From NCBI GenBank assembly GCA_019459145.1, contig JAIBEK010000042.1:1-64000 (forward strand): DNA of 64,000 bases, in the 5' to 3' direction. Position numbers and translations under genes: made by a program. This document shows, in pieces, positions 30,601-39,990 of this stretch. Positions within the stretch are counted from its first letter, which is position 1. Each line of letters starts with the position of its first letter. This DNA is from Arenimonas sp. GTDB taxonomy: Bacteria; Pseudomonadota; Alphaproteobacteria; Rhizobiales; Rhizobiaceae. Under the pieces are notes generated by a model. That model did no database searches, had not been told where the DNA came from, and worked only from the letters and a program-made list of their open reading frames with translations.

Positions 30601-30861
30601 CCCGCGGACAGCCTGATCGTCGATCCGGTCAACAACGAGCTTTCCGGTCGCGGCGACAACAAGAAGTCGGCCGTAGACCTTGCCGAGCAATCCGTCGAGG
30701 AACTGGCCCGATTCGTCGAGGCGCTGCGAAGCGGCGAACGCGGCTATGTCTCTCGGCTCATTCCGGCGCAGCAGAACGACTTCGGCGGAGAATACGACCA
30801 TCTGGCGCGCGTGGCGGAATGGTCGACGGCCGATACCGAGGAGCCAGGCAATGACGAATGA
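27667..30861 (+). CDS. addB: AddB, double-strand break repair helicase-nuclease subunit
   Basis: 1064 residues, alphaproteobacterial AddB. Together with AddA it resects double-strand ends and loads RecA. The N-terminal part is a degenerate helicase (VLTIPAGLPFLKLLAERLLDG, ILVPTRRAARVLR). The C-terminus carries a PD-(D/E)XK nuclease core with DIIDYKTGLSPTPPQARS. The family in this group lacks the Fe-S cysteines of Bacillus AddB. The start ATG overlaps the preceding TGA by one base, and a second ATG follows immediately. Its end overlaps addA by 11 bases. Confidence 0.95.
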   Translation: MMARTHPPRVLTIPAGLPFLKLLAERLLDGTLAPAWRYDPADPLSLARVMILVPTRRAARVLRSEFVELLGGRSAILPVIRPLGETEEDSGYFEADQPALIDLAPPVSSTVMLLELARLILAWRNQLPAIVRSIHADTPLVAPASPADAVWLARALAELIDAVETEGCDWADLVKLDVRDFASWWQLTVEFLKIATAFWPARLEELARSSPARHRDAGLRAEAQRIARLEPGHPVIVAGSTGSIPAAAELTAAIAARPDGVIVLPGLDTSMPPEDWLKVGLEPEAGRPADPASRGHPQYGLHRLLRQLKLDRSEVEPLGAADPVLADRAEILSRALAPAGATDGWQAWRSAFGETRIHQAFSDVAMIEAANEREEAVAIAVALRLGLEQPGADGGENRVALITPDRALARRVTAELARFGIIADDSAGTPFSATQQGILTQLLLEATLRPGDPVPLVSALKHPLARFGMDAGLYREAADALEMIALRGGIEPVDLSTLAALFDKRLAEHRTDRHAPQWRLSLAPEAIEAARDLAERIARAVEPLVGVLVRVADGRVLTDKLALGQWAERTGRVLESVCGDERGDLSALWSDEAGETLASQLGEIISTDGEIIADGPQWIDIFGALTASSAVKPRAMRHPRVFVFGTLEARLQSVDMLVIGGLNEGSWPGQTTNNPFLSRMMKAEIGLEPPERRIGQLAHDFEMASGTRRLVYSRALRQGSAPTVASRWLQRLLALSGSDLERQLKKRGDLYRHYAALLDRGEPQAPAQRPAPKPPTELQPTRFSFSEVGRFRRDPYALYARRILRLDPVDGFNQDPGAAERGTLYHKIVERFVSEGHDPASAQAPTAMQRIVDELFDAERLPIHIDIVWRQRFASVGRAFIDWERDRRPEIRKTFTEARGRIELTNGITLSGVADRIDLKGANHADIIDYKTGLSPTPPQARSLLDPQLALEAAALQAGAFREAGRATPDNLLYVRLKPADSLIVDPVNNELSGRGDNKKSAVDLAEQSVEELARFVEALRSGERGYVSRLIPAQQNDFGGEYDHLARVAEWSTADTEEPGNDE

Positions 30862-33800
30862 CGAGGCAACCCTGCCATCCAGGGATGATCCGGCAGCCTC
30901 GCTCGACTGGACCAGCCTGCAGCAGGCGGTGGCCTCCGACCCGGCGAGATCGGCCTGGGTTTCCGCCAATGCCGGATCGGGAAAAACCCATGTACTCACC
31001 CAGCGGGTCATCCGCCTGCTGCTTGCCGGCGCAAGGCCGTCCTCGATCCTGTGCCTCACCTATACCAAGGCCGCCGCTTCGGAAATGTCGAACCGCGTCT
31101 TCTCGCGGCTGGCGGAATGGGCAACGCTGTCGGACGAGGAACTGGGCAAGCGGCTTTGCGCAATCGAGCAGCGGCAACCGGATCGCCTCAAGCTGGCGGA
31201 GGCTCGGCGACTGTTTGCCCGCGCGCTGGAAACCCCCGGCGGCTTGAAAATCCAGACCATCCACGCCTTTTGCGAGGCGCTGCTGCACCAGTTTCCGCTG
31301 GAGGCCAATGTTGCCGGCCATTTCACCGTTCTCGACGACCGGGCCGCGCATGCGGTTCTGGCGGAAGCCCGCCGCTCGCTTCTGACCGCCACCTCGTCAG
31401 AGGATGATGCGGAGCTGGCAGAGGCCTTTTCCCAGGTTCTGAGCATCGCCGACGAGAGCGGGCTTGAAACGCTGCTGGGCGATCTCGTCGCCAACCGCCA
31501 TGCGGTGCGCGCCTTCGTCAAGGCAGCGGAGCCGTCCGGCGGCGTGGATGTCCTGCTGCGCCGGGGACTGGATATTGCCGAAGGCACCACGGAGGACGGT
31601 CTGCTTGCCCAGGTCTGGCCCCTGCCCTCGCTCAGTGGACCGGTGCTGACCGCCTTTATCCTGCTCGCGCGGGAAAAGGGGAATCCTACGGTTCATGAGG
31701 TTGCCGATCTCCTGGAGAGCGCCGCGCACGAGCCCGACGCCCGCAAGCGGCTCGGCATCGTCGAGGCCGCGTTCTTCACCAAGGGGGGCAAGCCGAAGGC
31801 GGACAGGTCGCTGATCGCGGCGGCCATGACGAAGGCGGACCCGCAGCTTCACGAGGCGATCGTCGCAGCGCGCGCGCATGTCGCCGCCTTTCAGGATCGC
31901 CTGCGCATATTCCGCATGTACCAGGCGACCATGGCGGCGCTGACCCTGGCCGGACGGCTCGACGAGGACTATGAGGAGCTCAAGAAGAAGCGCAGCCAGC
32001 TCGACTTCGAGGACCTGATCGTCCGCACGGCGGAGCTTCTGCTGCGCAGCGATGTCGGTCCCTGGGTCCACTACAAGCTGGACCAGGGCATTGATCATAT
32101 CCTCGTCGACGAAGCCCAGGATACCAGCCCCGTTCAATGGTCGGTGATCCGCTCGCTGCGCGAGGACTTCTTCTCCGGCGAAAGCGCCCGCAGCCTGTCA
32201 CGCACCTTCTTTGCCGTCGGCGACGAGAAGCAGTCGATCTACTCCTTCCAGGGCGCCCGGCCCGAACGGTTTTCCGAAGAGGCAAAAGCAACGGCACGGG
32301 CTGTCGCCGCCGGCAAGCAATTGTTCACGCCCGTCCGCCTGCCGCTCTCCTTCCGCTCGACCTTGACCGTGCTGTCGGCCGTCGACCAGGTCTTTTCCGT
32401 TGCCGGCAACGCCCGAGGACTTAGCGCCGGTGGCGAAGAAGTAGTTCATCTTTCGAGCCGGATCGGCCATCCCGGTGCGGTCGATCTGTGGAGCATGATC
32501 GCGGCGGAGAAGCCCGACACGTCCGAGGATTGGACGGCACCCTTCGACGCGACACCGGAAAGCGCGCCATCGGCGATCCTGGCGCGGCGCATCGCCTTCA
32601 CGATCGAGCAATTGCTCGGCAAGGAAACCATCATCGAGAAGGGCAAGCGACGGCTGATCCGCGCCGGCGACATCCTCGTTCTGGTTCGCAAGCGTGACAA
32701 TTTCGTCAATGCCCTCACCCGCGCGCTGAAGCGGCGCGACAATATCCCCGTGGCCGGTGCCGACCGGCTGAAGCTGACCTCGCATATCGCCGTGCAGGAT
32801 CTTTTGGCGCTCGGCCGTTTCGTTCTCCTGCCGGCTGACGATCTTTCGCTTGCGGCCCTGCTGAAGAGCCCGCTGTTCAATCATGGCGAGGCGGATCTGT
32901 TCGACCTGTCCGCCTATCGGCCGGCGGATCGTGGTCTCTGGGCGCATATGCGCATCGCAGCCGAAACAGATGGCCGCTGGGACGAGACGGTCAGGCGCCT
33001 TGAAGCCTTCCTGACCCTGTCGCAATCCCTGCCCGTCCATGACTTCTATGCGCGCGTGCTGGGTGTCCATGGTGGAAGACGGGACTATCTCGCGCGCCTG
33101 GGCTCGGAAGTAAGCGACATCCTCGACGAATTCCTGAGCTTTGCCCTGGCTTTCGAGACCGCCGGCCTGCCCGGCTTGCAGGCCTTTGTCTCGACGCTGG
33201 AGACGGAAGCACCCGAGGTCAAGCGCGAGCAAGACAAGGACCGCAACGAGGTCCGGATCATGACCGTCCACGCCTCGAAGGGGCTCGAGGCGCCGGTCGT
33301 CTTTCTCGTCGATGGCGGCGGCAAGCCGTTCAATCAAAACCATCTCGCCAAGTTCCGCCTGATCGAGGGCGGGCAAGATCATGCACCGTTTCCCGTATGG
33401 GTGCCGAACAAGACGCTCTCCAATAGCCTGGTCGAGGCCGATGTGGAGCGGCGCCGGCAGATGGCGGAAGAGGAATATCGCCGCCTGCTCTACGTCGCCA
33501 TGACGCGGGCGGCGGACCGTCTGATCGTCTGCGGCTATCGCGGCGTGAACGATCCCGGCGAGGTCTGGCACCAGATGATTGCCGATGCTCTGCGCGACAA
33601 GACGGAACTCTGTCAGCCGGTTGAATATTCGAGTCCGGACGGCGCCTGGGAAGGATTGGCCTGGCGGCAACCCGAGCCAGAACGGGAATTCGAGAGCGAA
33701 ACGGGGGCGCTTGCCGATGCGCAGGAGGAGAACTTGCCGGAAGGGCTGCTCCGCCCTCTTGCCGCCAGCCCTGGTCTGCCACGCCCGCTCAGTCCTTCCG

Positions 33801-34402
33801 GCGCGGGCACCCTGGTCATCGACGAGGCTGACGATGCGCTCGTGACATCGCCGCTGTTCAGCGGGCGGGAGCAGGCCGGCATCGCCCTGCAGAAGGGTCG
33901 TCTCGTCCACCGCATGCTGCAAGTCCTGCCGCAGCTTGTGCCTGCCGAGCGCGAGGCCGCCGCCCGTCGCTATGCAGCGCGGGCCGCCCGCTTCTGGCCG
34001 GCGCCCGAGCGCGACGGGCTGGTGCGGACGATCATGGCGGTGCTGGAGAACCCCGATCTTCATTCGGTCTTCTCCAATGACGGGCAAGCCGAAGTCTCGG
34101 TGATGGGCAGTTTCGTGCTGAACGGCGAGGAGCGCGCCGTGTCCGGCCGGATCGACCGCATGGCTGTCGTGGATGGCCGGGTGGTCCTGGTGGACTACAA
34201 GACCAACCGCTCACCACCCCGAAGCCTGGCCGAGGCGCCGCTCTCCCATCGGGCCCAGTTGGCGATCTATCGCGAGATCCTGCGCCCGCTCTATCCCGAG
34301 CATGGCTTCGACTGCCTTCTGGTCTATACCGAAACCGGGGCGGTAATCACCCTGGACGATGACACGCTGTCGCAGTCCCTTGCCGCGCTCAAGCCATCGT
34401 GA
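30851..34402 (+). CDS. addA: AddA, helicase-nuclease subunit
   Basis: 1183 residues. UvrD-like superfamily 1 helicase: Walker A SANAGSGKTHVL (about 37-48), ILCLTYTKAAASEM, Walker B HILVDEAQDTSPVQW, AVGDEKQSIYSFQGA, TVHASKGLEAPVVF and YVAMTRAADRLIV. The C-terminal PD-(D/E)XK nuclease includes RVVLVDYKTNRSP. The ORF-track start at 30680 is inside addB; the ATG at 30851 gives the normal N-terminus. It overlaps addB by 11 bases and completes the AddAB recombination machine. Confidence 0.96.
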   Translation: MTNDEATLPSRDDPAASLDWTSLQQAVASDPARSAWVSANAGSGKTHVLTQRVIRLLLAGARPSSILCLTYTKAAASEMSNRVFSRLAEWATLSDEELGKRLCAIEQRQPDRLKLAEARRLFARALETPGGLKIQTIHAFCEALLHQFPLEANVAGHFTVLDDRAAHAVLAEARRSLLTATSSEDDAELAEAFSQVLSIADESGLETLLGDLVANRHAVRAFVKAAEPSGGVDVLLRRGLDIAEGTTEDGLLAQVWPLPSLSGPVLTAFILLAREKGNPTVHEVADLLESAAHEPDARKRLGIVEAAFFTKGGKPKADRSLIAAAMTKADPQLHEAIVAARAHVAAFQDRLRIFRMYQATMAALTLAGRLDEDYEELKKKRSQLDFEDLIVRTAELLLRSDVGPWVHYKLDQGIDHILVDEAQDTSPVQWSVIRSLREDFFSGESARSLSRTFFAVGDEKQSIYSFQGARPERFSEEAKATARAVAAGKQLFTPVRLPLSFRSTLTVLSAVDQVFSVAGNARGLSAGGEEVVHLSSRIGHPGAVDLWSMIAAEKPDTSEDWTAPFDATPESAPSAILARRIAFTIEQLLGKETIIEKGKRRLIRAGDILVLVRKRDNFVNALTRALKRRDNIPVAGADRLKLTSHIAVQDLLALGRFVLLPADDLSLAALLKSPLFNHGEADLFDLSAYRPADRGLWAHMRIAAETDGRWDETVRRLEAFLTLSQSLPVHDFYARVLGVHGGRRDYLARLGSEVSDILDEFLSFALAFETAGLPGLQAFVSTLETEAPEVKREQDKDRNEVRIMTVHASKGLEAPVVFLVDGGGKPFNQNHLAKFRLIEGGQDHAPFPVWVPNKTLSNSLVEADVERRRQMAEEEYRRLLYVAMTRAADRLIVCGYRGVNDPGEVWHQMIADALRDKTELCQPVEYSSPDGAWEGLAWRQPEPEREFESETGALADAQEENLPEGLLRPLAASPGLPRPLSPSGAGTLVIDEADDALVTSPLFSGREQAGIALQKGRLVHRMLQVLPQLVPAEREAAARRYAARAARFWPAPERDGLVRTIMAVLENPDLHSVFSNDGQAEVSVMGSFVLNGEERAVSGRIDRMAVVDGRVVLVDYKTNRSPPRSLAEAPLSHRAQLAIYREILRPLYPEHGFDCLLVYTETGAVITLDDDTLSQSLAALKPS

Positions 34403-34477
34403 GATACCGCATATTGAAATTTCGCGGCGAGACATCACATATCTGGTTACAAATCGATACCGGCAAAGGAGCAGCCC

Positions 34478-34798
34478 ATGGCTACGGTAAAAGTCGACAA
34501 TTCCAATTTTCAGGCTGAAGTTCTCGAATCGGCGGAACCCGTGGTCGTGGATTTCTGGGCCGAATGGTGCGGTCCGTGCAAGATGATCGGCCCGAGCCTG
34601 GAGGAAATCTCCAACGAGCTGGCCGGCAAGGTGAAGATCGTAAAGGTCAACATCGACGAGAATCCGGAAATCGCCGCCAAGTTCGGCGTGCGCTCGATCC
34701 CGACGCTTGCCATGTTCAAGGGTGGCGAAGTGGCCGACATCAAGGTCGGCGCAGCACCGAAGACCGCCCTGTCGAGCTGGATTTCCAGCGCCGCCTGA
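34478..34798 (+). CDS. trxA: Thioredoxin
   Basis: 106-residue cytoplasmic disulfide reductase with the active-site [13 protein letters not shown] and the cis-proline loop [16 protein letters not shown] lies 7 bases upstream of the ATG. It is 75 bases downstream of addA, possibly with its own promoter, and ends in a strong terminator. Confidence 0.97.
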   Translation: MATVKVDNSNFQAEVLESAEPVVVDFWAEWCGPCKMIGPSLEEISNELAGKVKIVKVNIDENPEIAAKFGVRSIPTLAMFKGGEVADIKVGAAPKTALSSWISSAA

Positions 34799-34820
34799 TC
34801 CGTAGCGATCATCGTCATGC

Positions 34821-34849
34821 AAAAAAGCCGGGCTCGCCCCGGCTTTTTT
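34821..34849. terminator. Bidirectional terminator between trxA and folC
   Basis: AAAAAAGCCGGG and CCCGGCTTTTTT form a perfect 12-bp palindrome around a 5-base loop, with A and T runs on both sides. It works for both converging genes; its last base is the first base of the folC stop. Confidence 0.92.
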
Positions 34850-36192
34850 CATTTTGGCGGCGTGCCATTGTCGGCCAGCACATTGCCGACGAGATAGAGC
34901 GAGCCGCCGATCAGGATGCGGGGCGGCGGGGCGGCGGGATCGACCCGCTCGACGATCTCGCGAAGCGCATCGGCAACCGAGGCCATGGGCGCTGCCACAA
35001 GACCAGCGTCAAAGGCCGCATGGGCCAGAACAACCGGGTCGAGCGCCGCATCCGTCCCTCGGATCGGCACGGTGAAAACATCCTGGGCTATGTCGGCGAA
35101 GGCACGGAAATAGCCGACCGGGTCCTTGGTATTGATCATGCCGGTGATCAGGTAGAGCGGTCGCGACTGGCGTTCCTCGAAACCTGCCATGGCTTCGGCG
35201 ATCACTTCGCCGGCACCGGGATTGTGGCCGCCGTCGACCCAGATTTCAGCGCCGGCGGGCGCTTCGGCAACCAGCCTGCCTTCGGTCAGCCTTTGCAGGC
35301 GACCCGGCCATTCGACGGACGTCATCGCCTTTTCGGCCATGGCTGTGGTGACCTCGAAGCCGGCGGCCTTGACGGCACGGATGGCGGCGGCGGCGTTGCC
35401 ATACTGGTGTCGTCCGGGAAGCCGCGGCAAGGGAAGGTCCATCAGCCCGAATTCGTCCTGATAGACGAGCCGGCCGAATTCCTCGTGCGCGCCATAGTCC
35501 TGACCGAAGACAGCTACGGGACAGGCCAATCGCTCGGCCGTCGTCACGAGAACATCCCGCGCCGACTCATATTCCTGCTGGCCGATCACCACGGGAAGCC
35601 CGCGCTTCATGATGCCTGCCTTTTCAGCGGCGATCAGTTCGACCCGGTCGCCGAGATAGGGCTGGTGGTCGAGCGAAATCGGCATGATGACCGAAACGGC
35701 CGGCTTGGTGATGACATTGGTCGCGTCGAAGCGTCCGCCGAGGCCGACCTCGATGATCGCCACGTCGGCCGGCTGCTCGGAAAAGAGCAGGAAAGTCACT
35801 GCTGTCAGGATCTCGAACACGGTGATCTGCTGGCCGCCATTGGCAGCCGCGACCCGTTTCAGCGCATCGGCAAAGAGTTCGTCATCGACGAACTGGCCCG
35901 GCCCGCCCTTGACGCCGATCCGATAGCGCTCGTGCCAGCGGACCAGATGGGGCGATGTGTGGACGTGGACGGACAGGCCCTTGGCTTCGAGAAGCGCCCG
36001 GCAGAAGGCCGTGACCGAACCCTTGCCGTTGGTGCCGGCCACATGGATGACCGGCGGCAGCCGGTCCTGCGGATTGCCGAGCAGTTCCAGCAGCCGGCGA
36101 ATGCGCGTGAGGGAGAGATCGAAGCCCTTGGGGTGCAATCCCAGGAGCTCGTCGATTACCTGTTCTGCCTTGCTGAAGGCGGGCTCGGCCAT
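34849..36192 (-). CDS. folC: Bifunctional dihydrofolate/folylpolyglutamate synthase
   Basis: 447 residues, Mur-ligase fold. Adds glutamate to dihydropteroate and to folates. The P-loop is HVAGTNGKGSVTAFCRALL, and VAIIEVGLGGRFDATNV and WVDGGHNPGAGEVIAEA are family blocks. It follows accD by 46 bases on the minus strand and is the last gene of the trp-accD-folC run, an arrangement common in Proteobacteria. Confidence 0.96.
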   Translation of the reverse strand: MAEPAFSKAEQVIDELLGLHPKGFDLSLTRIRRLLELLGNPQDRLPPVIHVAGTNGKGSVTAFCRALLEAKGLSVHVHTSPHLVRWHERYRIGVKGGPGQFVDDELFADALKRVAAANGGQQITVFEILTAVTFLLFSEQPADVAIIEVGLGGRFDATNVITKPAVSVIMPISLDHQPYLGDRVELIAAEKAGIMKRGLPVVIGQQEYESARDVLVTTAERLACPVAVFGQDYGAHEEFGRLVYQDEFGLMDLPLPRLPGRHQYGNAAAAIRAVKAAGFEVTTAMAEKAMTSVEWPGRLQRLTEGRLVAEAPAGAEIWVDGGHNPGAGEVIAEAMAGFEERQSRPLYLITGMINTKDPVGYFRAFADIAQDVFTVPIRGTDAALDPVVLAHAAFDAGLVAAPMASVADALREIVERVDPAAPPPRILIGGSLYLVGNVLADNGTPPK

Positions 36193-36238
36193 GTTTGATT
36201 ATTCCGCTGCTTCGCCTCGATCGGCAGAGAATTTCGGC

Positions 36239-37147
36239 TCAGGCCGAAGTCTTCTGCGGTTCGGCCTTTGCAACCGGCACGAGTTCGCCGACCGCCACCG
36301 GGCGCTTCAACATGATCTTCAGCACCCGTGCCAGGAGCGACGGAATGTCGTGACGCTTGGCCACCATATCGATCATGCCATGTTCCAGCAGGTATTCGGA
36401 GGTCTGGAAGCCTTCCGGCAGTTTCTCGCGGATCGTCTGCTCGATCACGCGCTTGCCGGCGAAGCAGATTTCCGCACCCGGTTCGGCGATGTGCAGGTCG
36501 CCCAGCATGGCATAGGACGCCGTCACGCCGCCGGTGGTCGGGTTGGTCAGGACGACGATGTAGGGAAGGCCGGCTTCCTTCAGCATGTTTACCGCGACCG
36601 TGGTGCGCGGCAGCTGCATCAGCGACAGGATGCCTTCCTGCATGCGCGCGCCGCCCGAGGCGGGGAACATGACCAGCGGGCTCTTCTCGGCGAGCGCGCG
36701 CTCGAAGGCCTTGACGATCGCCTCTCCCGCGGCAATGCCGAGCGATCCGCCCATGAAGTTGAACTCGTGCACCACGGCGACGAGCTTGACGCCTTCGACA
36801 GTGCCGAGACCGGCGACAATCGTGTCCTCCTGGTCGGTCTTCACCCGGCTGTCCTTCAGACGGTCGGCATATTTCTTCGAATCGCGAAACTTCAGCGGGT
36901 CCTGCGCCACCTTCGGCTGCGGCAGGGCCTCGAAATGACCGTCATCGAAAAGATCGACCAAACGGGCCTTGGCCGGCATCTTCATATGATAACCGGAGGC
37001 GGGGATCACCCACTTGTTTTCTTCGAGGTCCTTGTGGAAGACCATCTCGCCGGTTTCGGGGCACTTGATCCAAAGATTTTCGGGAACCTCGCGGCGGCCC
37101 AGCATGGAATTGATCCGCGGGCGCACGTAATTGGTAATCCAGTTCAC
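36239..37147 (-). CDS. accD: Acetyl-CoA carboxylase carboxyltransferase subunit beta
   Basis: 302 residues. With AccA it transfers CO2 from carboxybiotin to acetyl-CoA, making malonyl-CoA for fatty-acid synthesis. The carboxyltransferase core shows [37 protein letters not shown] and [16 protein letters not shown]. The N-terminal region reads [28 protein letters not shown]. It retains one Cys of the four-Cys zinc ribbon found in E. coli AccD, so the metal site is missing. The gene lies 38 bases downstream of trpA. Confidence 0.96.
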   Translation of the reverse strand: MNWITNYVRPRINSMLGRREVPENLWIKCPETGEMVFHKDLEENKWVIPASGYHMKMPAKARLVDLFDDGHFEALPQPKVAQDPLKFRDSKKYADRLKDSRVKTDQEDTIVAGLGTVEGVKLVAVVHEFNFMGGSLGIAAGEAIVKAFERALAEKSPLVMFPASGGARMQEGILSLMQLPRTTVAVNMLKEAGLPYIVVLTNPTTGGVTASYAMLGDLHIAEPGAEICFAGKRVIEQTIREKLPEGFQTSEYLLEHGMIDMVAKRHDIPSLLARVLKIMLKRPVAVGELVPVAKAEPQKTSA

Positions 37148-37185
37148 TTGACTAACTCCTGACTGTCCCAGGCCATATGGGAAGA

Positions 37186-38025
37186 CTATTCGGCGGCGGC
37201 AAGGCGGGCGGCATGAACGCCGGCCGACAAACCGCGCACGAAGGTGGCGACCGACTGCACCGTATCGGCGGAGGCACGGCCATCCTTGTCGAGCGAGGTG
37301 GCCACCTGGTTGACGATCGCGGTGCCGACGACGACGCCGTCGGCATTGGCGCCGATCAGGCGGGCATGTTCGGCGGTCTTGACGCCGAAGCCAACGCAGA
37401 CCGGAAGATCGGTCTGGCTCTTGATGCGACCGACGGCACCCGCAATCTTCGACGGATCGGGCAGTGCCGAACCGGTAATGCCGGTCATCGACACGTAGTA
37501 GACGAAGCCCGACGTGTTCGTCAGAACCTTGGGAAGACGCTTGTCATCGGTCGTGGGCGTCGTCAGGCGGATGAAGTTGATATCCCGCTTGCGGGCCGGG
37601 ATGCACAGTTCATTGTCCATCTCGGCCGGCAGGTCGACGATGATCAGGCCGTCGATACCGGCTTCCAGCGCGTCGTCGAGAAAGCGCTCGACGCCGTAGA
37701 CATAGACCGGATTGTAATAGCCCATGATGACGATCGGGGTCGTGTGGTCGGTCTTGCGGAATTCGCGCGCCATCTGCAGCGTCTTCTTCATCGTCTGGCC
37801 GCCCTTCAGCGCGCGCTGGCCGGCCAACTGAATGGCCGGGCCATCGGCCATCGGATCGGAAAACGGCGCGCCGAGTTCGATGACATCGGCGCCGGCGCCA
37901 GGAAGCGCCTTCATGATTTCCAGCGAGGTCTCATAGTCCGGATCGCCGCCCATGAAATAGGTGACGAGCGCCGGTCGGCCCGCGGCTTTCAGTTCAGCGA
38001 ATTTCTTGTCCATACGTGCGGTCAT
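37186..38025 (-). CDS. trpA: Tryptophan synthase alpha chain
   Basis: 279 residues, TIM barrel. Cleaves indole-3-glycerol phosphate and channels indole to TrpB. The catalytic Glu and Asp are in [30 protein letters not shown] and GTAIV hold phosphate. It starts one base after the trpB stop, so translation is likely coupled. Secure. Confidence 0.97.
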   Translation of the reverse strand: MTARMDKKFAELKAAGRPALVTYFMGGDPDYETSLEIMKALPGAGADVIELGAPFSDPMADGPAIQLAGQRALKGGQTMKKTLQMAREFRKTDHTTPIVIMGYYNPVYVYGVERFLDDALEAGIDGLIIVDLPAEMDNELCIPARKRDINFIRLTTPTTDDKRLPKVLTNTSGFVYYVSMTGITGSALPDPSKIAGAVGRIKSQTDLPVCVGFGVKTAEHARLIGANADGVVVGTAIVNQVATSLDKDGRASADTVQSVATFVRGLSAGVHAARLAAAE

Positions 38026-38026
38026 G

Positions 38027-39247
38027 TCAGAGCCCCATTCCGAGAATCTTGCCGACAGTGAAGATGTCCTTGTCGCCGCGGCCGCAGAGATTCATGACGA
38101 TGATCTGGTCCTTGTCCATCTTCGGTGCGCGCTTGATGACTTCGGCGAGCGCATGGCTCGGCTCGAGCGCAGGAATGATGCCCTCGGTGCGGGTCAGCAT
38201 CTGGAAGGCGGCGAGCGCTTCGGTATCCATGATCGGCACATATTCGACGCGGCCCTGGTCCTTCAACCAGGAATGCTCCGGACCGATGCCCGGATAGTCG
38301 AGGCCGGCCGAGATCGAATGGCCTTCCTTGATCTGCCCGTCCTCGTCCTGCAGCAGATAGGTGCGGTTGCCGTGCAACACGCCGGGAGAGCCTGCCGTCA
38401 GCGAGGCGCAATGCTCTTCGCCGTCGAGGCCCTTGCCGCCGGCTTCGACGCCGACGATCCTGACCGACGTATCGTCGAGGAAGGGGTGGAACAGGCCGAT
38501 GGCATTCGATCCACCACCGACGGCGGCGACCAGCATGTCAGGCAGCCGGCCTTCGGCCGCCATCATCTGTTCGCGGGTTTCGCGGCCGATGACCGACTGG
38601 AACTCGCGGACCATTTCCGGATAGGGATGTGGACCGGCGGCCGTGCCGATCATGTAATAGGTATCGTCGACATTGGTCACCCAGTCGCGCAGCGCCTCGT
38701 TCATGGCGTCCTTCAGCGTGCCGTGGCCGGCCGTCACCGGCTTGACCTCAGCCCCCAGCAACTTCATGCGGAAAACATTTGGCGCCTGGCGTTCGACATC
38801 TGTGGCGCCCATGTAGACGACGCAGGGAATACCGAAGCGCGCGGCAACGGTCGCCGAGGCAACGCCATGCTGACCGGCGCCGGTCTCGGCGATGATGCGG
38901 GTCTTGCCCATGCGCTTGGCGAGCAGGATCTGGCCGAGGCAGTTGTTGATCTTGTGGCTGCCGGTATGGTTCAGTTCGTCGCGCTTGAAATAGATCTTCG
39001 CGCCGCCCAGTTCATCCGTCAGCCGTTCGGCGAAGTAGAGCGGGCTCGGACGGCCGGTGTAATGCGTGTTGAGGTGCGCAAGTTCGGCCTGGAATTCGGC
39101 ATCGGTCTTCGCCTTTTCCCACTCGGCTTGCAGGTCGAGGATCAGCGGCATCAGGGTTTCGGCGACAAAGCGTCCGCCGAAAATGCCGAACAGGCCGTCT
39201 TCGTCGGGCCCTTCACGGAAGGAATTGGGTCTCGGTGTCTCGTTCAC
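38027..39247 (-). CDS. trpB: Tryptophan synthase beta chain
   Basis: 406 residues, PLP-dependent. Joins indole and serine to tryptophan. The PLP lysine is in [14 protein letters not shown], and [11 protein letters not shown] and [11 protein letters not shown] bind the cofactor phosphate. It is the usual TrpB1 type paired with trpA. Its start overlaps the trpF stop by four bases. Confidence 0.98.
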   Translation of the reverse strand: MNETPRPNSFREGPDEDGLFGIFGGRFVAETLMPLILDLQAEWEKAKTDAEFQAELAHLNTHYTGRPSPLYFAERLTDELGGAKIYFKRDELNHTGSHKINNCLGQILLAKRMGKTRIIAETGAGQHGVASATVAARFGIPCVVYMGATDVERQAPNVFRMKLLGAEVKPVTAGHGTLKDAMNEALRDWVTNVDDTYYMIGTAAGPHPYPEMVREFQSVIGRETREQMMAAEGRLPDMLVAAVGGGSNAIGLFHPFLDDTSVRIVGVEAGGKGLDGEEHCASLTAGSPGVLHGNRTYLLQDEDGQIKEGHSISAGLDYPGIGPEHSWLKDQGRVEYVPIMDTEALAAFQMLTRTEGIIPALEPSHALAEVIKRAPKMDKDQIIVMNLCGRGDKDIFTVGKILGMGL

Positions 39248-39918
39248 TGTGCGCTCCCTGAAGCCGGCTCGCGAACAGAAGCCCGTTCGACCGCCGCGAA
39301 AAACTCGTCCATCTTGTCCAGATCCTTGACGCCCGGAGCACTTTCGACGCCGGACGACACATCTATGCCGCGCGCACCGGTTTCCCTCAGCGCATCGGCA
39401 ATATTATCCCTGTTGAGGCCACCGGAGAGCATGTAATCGACGTCCGGGTCAAGCATCCGCAAGACCCGCCAATCGAAGGAAACCCCATTTCCGCCCGGCA
39501 GATCGGACCCTGCCGGCGGCTTGGCGTCGAACAGGAAACGGTCCGCTATGCCGATATAGGGCTCGATGCGCTTCAGGTCATCGGGTTCGCGGATGGAAAA
39601 TGCCTTCATCACCGGCAATCCGCTGACGGCCTTGATGCTCAGCACACGCTGCGGGCTCTCCGCGCCATGAAACTGCAGTATATCCGGCCGCACCAAGGCA
39701 ATGATCTCGTCGAGATCGTCATTGTCGGCATCGACGGTGACGGCCACGATCTTGGCGCGTCCCCTCACCCGGTCGGCCAGAGCGCCAGCCAGGTCCGGCT
39801 CGATATGGCGCGGGCTCTTGGCGAAGAAAATGAAGCCGACATGAGTCGCGCCACGCTCGACGGCACGATCAACGGCCTCCGGCGTCTTCAATCCGCAGAT
39901 CTTGATATCGGGTCTCAT
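39244..39918 (-). CDS. trpF: Phosphoribosylanthranilate isomerase
   Basis: 224 residues from the ATG at 39916-39918, giving the normal N-terminus [19 protein letters not shown] with the catalytic Cys in KICGLK. The catalytic Asp lies in [13 protein letters not shown]. Converts PRA to CdRP in tryptophan synthesis. The ORF-track start nine codons upstream is not conserved. The Shine-Dalgarno sequence at the chosen start is weak (GGCAG). Confidence 0.95.
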   Translation of the reverse strand: MRPDIKICGLKTPEAVDRAVERGATHVGFIFFAKSPRHIEPDLAGALADRVRGRAKIVAVTVDADNDDLDEIIALVRPDILQFHGAESPQRVLSIKAVSGLPVMKAFSIREPDDLKRIEPYIGIADRFLFDAKPPAGSDLPGGNGVSFDWRVLRMLDPDVDYMLSGGLNRDNIADALRETGARGIDVSSGVESAPGVKDLDKMDEFFAAVERASVREPASGSAQ

Positions 39919-39990
39919 GGCTGCCGAGTTCGCACGAAAACGCAAAAGAGTCGAGCCAATTTGCGACGGGAGCCGTTCGCCCCGGCGACT

